A stretch of DNA of 9,430 nt from Treponema sp. (GTDB lineage Bacteria; Spirochaetota; Spirochaetia; Treponematales; Breznakiellaceae): positions 1 through 9,430 of the forward strand of contig JAISFT010000234.1 in the NCBI GenBank assembly GCA_031263435.1, read 5' to 3'. The position numbers and the translations under genes were made by a program. Below the pieces are notes generated by a model, which was given only the letters and a program-made list of their open reading frames with translations, made no database searches and was not told the origin of the DNA. Of this stretch, positions 6,935 through 9,430 are shown in pieces. Position 1 is the stretch's first letter. Each line of letters begins with the position of its first letter.

Positions 6935-6982
6935 AAGCATTTACTGGAAAGTTGCGGATCTTCTCCACGATTGTTGTGGCGG

Positions 6983-7142
6983 GGGAGGGCAAGGGCCGAG
7001 GCAAGCCCCCGGAAAAACATTTGGAATTCCCTGCCGTAGCGTATCGAAGATACGACGTATCGAAGATACGACGTATCGAAGATAGCGGAGGCAGGCTCTA
7101 CAAGCGTTTTTCCTGGGGGCTTGCCTCGGCCCTTGCCCTCCC
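6983..7142. repeat. 35-bp near-perfect inverted repeat around a tandem repeat
   Basis: The left arm (6983-7017) and right arm (7107-7142) are complementary over 35 bases with a single one-base bulge; the first 28 pairs are perfect. The 89-base interior includes the 16-bp tandem repeat. Weaker similarity continues outside and inside the arms, suggesting that two copies of one longer repeat are inserted head to head. The product would be a very stable RNA hairpin or DNA cruciform. There is no transposase. Confidence 0.85.
7041..7084. repeat. 16-bp tandem repeat, about 2.75 copies
   Basis: The unit GTATCGAAGATACGAC repeats exactly at 7041-7056 and 7057-7072, then partially at 7073-7084. Each unit is itself a small hairpin, CGTATC-GAA-GATACG. 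A variant, GTATCGTAGATAG, occurs at 7153-7165. Confidence 0.9.
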
Positions 7143-7210
7143 ACACCACAGCGTATCGTAGATAGCGAAGGCAGACTCTACAAGCGTTTCCCCGGGGGCT
7201 CTGCCCCGCC
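7071..7210 (+). repeat. two direct copies of a roughly 60-bp repeat
   Basis: Copy one (7071-7130) and copy two (7151-7210) match at 35 of the first 40 bases, including the shared block CTCTACAAGCGTTT. After that they differ by one indel and a few substitutions, both leading into a GGGGG-containing hairpin half. Copy one supplies the right arm of the large inverted repeat. Confidence 0.8.
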
Positions 7211-7312
7211 GCCGCCCTACCTAAGCTTGGAAAGGATCTACAGACCTTTGTACAAAAGTAAACGCCGATGCCCTGACCCGGGGTATTGCCATGACGGGAA
7301 TCAAAGAATAGT

Positions 7313-9430
7313 ATGAAACCGTTTTTAAGGCTGCCCGTTGGGGCGGCTTTTTTTCCCCTCGTCCTTCCCGTCCTCCTCGGCGCCTGCCTGAGCGCGGCGG
7401 GGCCGGGGCTGCCCGAACAAGGAGTTAGCATGAGTACCCGTCTTCCCAGCGTCCCCCTTATTACCTGCGATCCCTACTTTTCGGTCTGGTCCCCCGGGGA
7501 CCGGCTCTACGACAACGACACGGTCCACTGGACCGGCCGGGTCCAGCGCATCAGCGGTACGGCGGTGATCGACGGTAAACCCTTCCGCTTCATGGGCCTG
7601 GGTTCCGATCCGGTCCTGACCCAGACCGCCCTGGAGATCAGCGCCACCGCTTCCCGCTATACCTTTGAAGGGGCGGGGATAATTTTGAACCTTGAGTTCC
7701 TCAGCCCCCTGCTCCTGGACGATCTCGATCTCCTCTCCCGGCCCCTTTCGTACATCGGGGCCAGGGTGCAGGTTACCGACGGGGCCGCCCACGATGTGGA
7801 TTTGAACTTTTCCTTCAGCGGTAATCTTTGTAAGTACTCCAACGAGCCCGCTCCCCTGATCTGGGGATTCCACGATCTGGGGGACGCCCTTGCCGCCTGG
7901 ATAGGCAGGCGGAATCAGGGCCCCTTAAGCCACAGCGGGGACGATGTAACCATCGACTGGGGCTATCTCTACCTGGGGGTCCCTTCCGGGGCCCCCGAAG
8001 GGACCCCCAAGGGAACCCCTGAAGGGGCATCTGCGGGGCAGGGCCGGGCCTTCATGTCCGGGGCGGGGGAGGAGCTAAGCGCCCAGCTCCGCTTTACCGC
8101 GTTGAAGGGCGCCGGGGAATCCTTCCTGGCTGCGGCCTACGATGATGTGGCGTCGATCAACTACTTTGGGGAATTCCGCAAGGGCTACTGGGCCCGGAAC
8201 GGCAAGACGATCCTCCAGGCCCTTGAGGAGGGGATTCGGGACTACCGGACCATCCGGGAACGCTGCGAATCCTTTGACCGGGAGCTGGCGGCCAGGGCCG
8301 AAGCGGCCGGGGGGGAAGCGTATACGTCGATTCTGAACCTGGCCTACCGCCAGACCATCGCGGGCCATAAGCTTATCACCGATGAAAAGGGGGAGCCGGT
8401 CTTTATTTCCAAGGAGTGTTTTTCCAACGGCTGCGCCGCCACCGTGGATATAAGCTATCCCTCTGCGCCCCTCTACCTGCTCTACAACCCCGAATTGGTC
8501 AAGGGAATGCTCCGGCCGATTCTCCGTTTTGCCCGGCAGCCGGTTTGGACCTACGAATTTGCCCCCCACGATGCGGGCCGCTATCCCCACGTTACCGGTC
8601 AGGTCTACGGCCTGGCGAAGGAGGGGATGAAGAACACCGAAACGTATCCCCCCTACTATGCCTTTCCCGCCAACTCGGCCCTGTACAACCTCCGGTATCA
8701 GATGCCGGTGGAAGAGTGCGGCAACATGCTTATCATGATGGCCGCCCTTGCAAAGGCCGAGGGAAACGCGGATTTTTCCCGGCCCCATCTTGATCTGGCG
8801 GAAAAATGGGTCCGTTATCTGGTCGAATACGGGGAGGACCCCGGCGAACAGCTCTGTACCGATGATTTTGCCGGTCATCTGGCCCACAACTGCAACCTTG
8901 CCGCCAAGGCGATCATGGGGATCGAGGCCTATGCCATCATCCTCGACATGACGGGGGACAGGACCGGGGCCGAAGAATACCACAGCCGGGCCAGGACCCT
9001 GGCGGCCGCGTGGTTCGCCGCTACCGCCCGGGGGGATCACAGCGCCCTGGTCTTCGACAAGCAGGAAGGCTGGAGTCTCAAATACAACCTGGTCTGGGAC
9101 ATCCTCTTTAACAGCCGCCTGTTCCCCCCCGAGTTGTTCGCCTCCGAGCTAAGCTGGTATATCAAACAGCAGCGTAGCTACGGGGTCCCCCTGGACAGCC
9201 GCCGGGATTATACCAAATCGGACTGGATACTCTGGACCGCGGCCTTTACCCGGAACAGGACCGAAAGAGAGGCCCTGATTGGGCCCGTGGCCAGGTTCCT
9301 GAAAGAAACGCCGGACCGGGTTCCCTTTTCCGATTGGTACGATACGGTAAACGCGAAGCACTACTATTTTCAGAACCGCACGGTCCAGGGCGGCCTGTTC
9401 ATGCCCCTTTTGGCCGATACCTGGGCGGAC
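7313..9430 (+). CDS. GtaA/DUF4965 glutaminase-family lipoprotein, runs off the right edge
   Basis: Member of the family of fungal glutaminase A and bacterial DUF4965/DUF5127/DUF1793 proteins. The true bacterial substrate is not established. 706 residues are seen, open at the edge. Residues 1-25 form a lipoprotein signal: MKPFLR, a hydrophobic core, then LGAC with lipidated C25. Family signatures follow in order: VPLITCDPYFSVWSPGD and HWTG near the start, then DISYPSAPLYLLYNPELVKGM, EFAPHDAGRYP, MPVEECGNMLI, CTDDFAGHLAHNCNLAAKAI, WSLKYNLVWD, GVPLDSR-DYTKSDW and VPFSDWYDT. The last motif visible, NRTVQGGLFMPLL, normally lies very near the C-terminus, so only a short tail should be missing. The alpha-helical barrel and its N-terminal beta domain both appear present. 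A second start at ATG 7430 (M40) has a better ribosome site and would give a cytoplasmic form. Residues about 223-245 carry a Pro/Gly-rich tandem insertion. Confidence 0.9.
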   Translation, partial: MKPFLRLPVGAAFFPLVLPVLLGACLSAAGPGLPEQGVSMSTRLPSVPLITCDPYFSVWSPGDRLYDNDTVHWTGRVQRISGTAVIDGKPFRFMGLGSDPVLTQTALEISATASRYTFEGAGIILNLEFLSPLLLDDLDLLSRPLSYIGARVQVTDGAAHDVDLNFSFSGNLCKYSNEPAPLIWGFHDLGDALAAWIGRRNQGPLSHSGDDVTIDWGYLYLGVPSGAPEGTPKGTPEGASAGQGRAFMSGAGEELSAQLRFTALKGAGESFLAAAYDDVASINYFGEFRKGYWARNGKTILQALEEGIRDYRTIRERCESFDRELAARAEAAGGEAYTSILNLAYRQTIAGHKLITDEKGEPVFISKECFSNGCAATVDISYPSAPLYLLYNPELVKGMLRPILRFARQPVWTYEFAPHDAGRYPHVTGQVYGLAKEGMKNTETYPPYYAFPANSALYNLRYQMPVEECGNMLIMMAALAKAEGNADFSRPHLDLAEKWVRYLVEYGEDPGEQLCTDDFAGHLAHNCNLAAKAIMGIEAYAIILDMTGDRTGAEEYHSRARTLAAAWFAATARGDHSALVFDKQEGWSLKYNLVWDILFNSRLFPPELFASELSWYIKQQRSYGVPLDSRRDYTKSDWILWTAAFTRNRTEREALIGPVARFLKETPDRVPFSDWYDTVNAKHYYFQNRTVQGGLFMPLLADTWAD
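7419..7432 (+). promoter_or_regulatory. strong internal ribosome site and start inside the DUF4965 gene
   Basis: AAGGAG (7419-7424) is followed by five bases and ATG 7430, in frame with the upstream ATG 7313. ATG 7313 itself has no recognisable Shine-Dalgarno. The internal start gives MSTRLPSVPLITCDPYFS, similar to the N-terminus of family members that lack a signal peptide. Confidence 0.65.
7986..8033 (+). repeat. in-frame 12-bp tandem repeat in the DUF4965 gene
   Basis: About four twelve-base units encode GAPE, GTPK, GTPE, GASA. Runs of GGG and CCC make the DNA self-complementary. It interrupts the region between a WGYLYLG strand and the next conserved strand, a likely loop of the beta domain. 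Confidence 0.75.

Larger units (their letters stand above)
6626..7312. other. 687-bp non-coding region rich in inverted and tandem repeats
   Basis: No real gene is supported. A long minus-strand open frame covers 6646-7431, but its translation follows the inverted and tandem repeats and overlaps the signal peptide of the next gene. Contents in order: a nested inverted repeat (6685-6760), a GTTTTTGC/GCAAAAAC hairpin (6770-6788), a nested hairpin (6894-6934), a 35-bp inverted repeat (6983-7142) containing a 16-bp tandem repeat, and a direct copy of its right half (7151-7210). A palindrome TTTGTACAAA (7247-7256) and AAAGG...CCTTT (7231-7249) lie 55-80 bases before the next gene and could be operators. 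I see no clear promoter. Confidence 0.7.

Noticed and set aside
7041..7165. CRISPR array
   Set aside because: The 16-bp units are directly adjacent with no unique spacers, are themselves palindromic, and have no cas genes nearby.
4109..7210. Insertion sequence or transposon remnant
   Set aside because: No transposase fragment and no target-site duplication could be recognised around the repeats. A non-autonomous element remains possible but is not shown.
6646..7431. A 261-codon minus-strand open frame across the repeat region
   Set aside because: It runs through inverted and tandem repeats, its translation shows repeat-derived peptides and no family motif, and it overlaps the signal-peptide region of the DUF4965 gene.
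8075..9040. A 321-codon minus-strand open frame
   Set aside because: It is antisense to the conserved core of the DUF4965 protein and has no recognisable domain.

Overview
The window looks like a chromosomal segment of a moderately GC-rich diderm bacterium. A host-associated Treponema-like spirochaete is my best guess. This rests on overall gene style (a periplasmic-type sugar-binding protein whose mature end starts Gly-Gly-Arg-Asn-Gln, a GGDEF/hydrolase/DUF6941 cluster, and a DUF4965 glutaminase-family lipoprotein), not on any marker gene, so the placement is tentative.

Layout. (1) Positions 1-95 may hold the tail of a plus-strand gene that enters from the left. It is followed by a short non-coding stretch carrying copy 1 of a 43-bp structured repeat (162-204). 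(2) Positions 256-4008 are a minus-strand operon read from right to left: extracellular sugar-binding protein, MalF-type permease, MalG-type permease, then a HAD-family phosphatase. A clean sigma70-type promoter (4030-4058) lies just upstream of the binding-protein start. The operon has no ATPase gene, so the transporter must borrow one encoded elsewhere. (3) Positions 4059-4451 are non-coding and repeat-rich: copy 2 of the 43-bp repeat, then four strong hairpins, two of them inside a degenerate tandem duplication. (4) Positions 4452-6625 are a plus-strand operon: a soluble GGDEF diguanylate cyclase with an intact catalytic motif and I-site, a membrane-anchored alpha/beta hydrolase overlapping it by one base, and a small DUF6941-type protein. 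(5) Positions 6626-7312 contain no credible gene but are dense in inverted and tandem repeats, including a 35-bp inverted repeat enclosing a 16-bp tandem repeat. (6) From 7313 to the right edge runs a large plus-strand gene of the GtaA/DUF4965 glutaminase family. It has a lipoprotein signal and a second, better-supported in-frame start at 7430 that would remove that signal. It appears to be only a few residues short of its end.

How it fits together. The left operon imports a sugar or oligosaccharide, and its HAD enzyme may dephosphorylate a related metabolite. The central operon ties c-di-GMP synthesis to a membrane hydrolase of unknown substrate. The right-hand protein would act at the cell surface or periplasm if made from the upstream start. 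The most unusual content is in the intergenic regions (several families of hairpin-forming dispersed repeats) and in two short in-frame tandem repeats that look like low-complexity insertions in the hydrolase and the DUF4965 protein. I see no complete new multi-gene system such as a defence island, CRISPR array or biosynthetic cluster.
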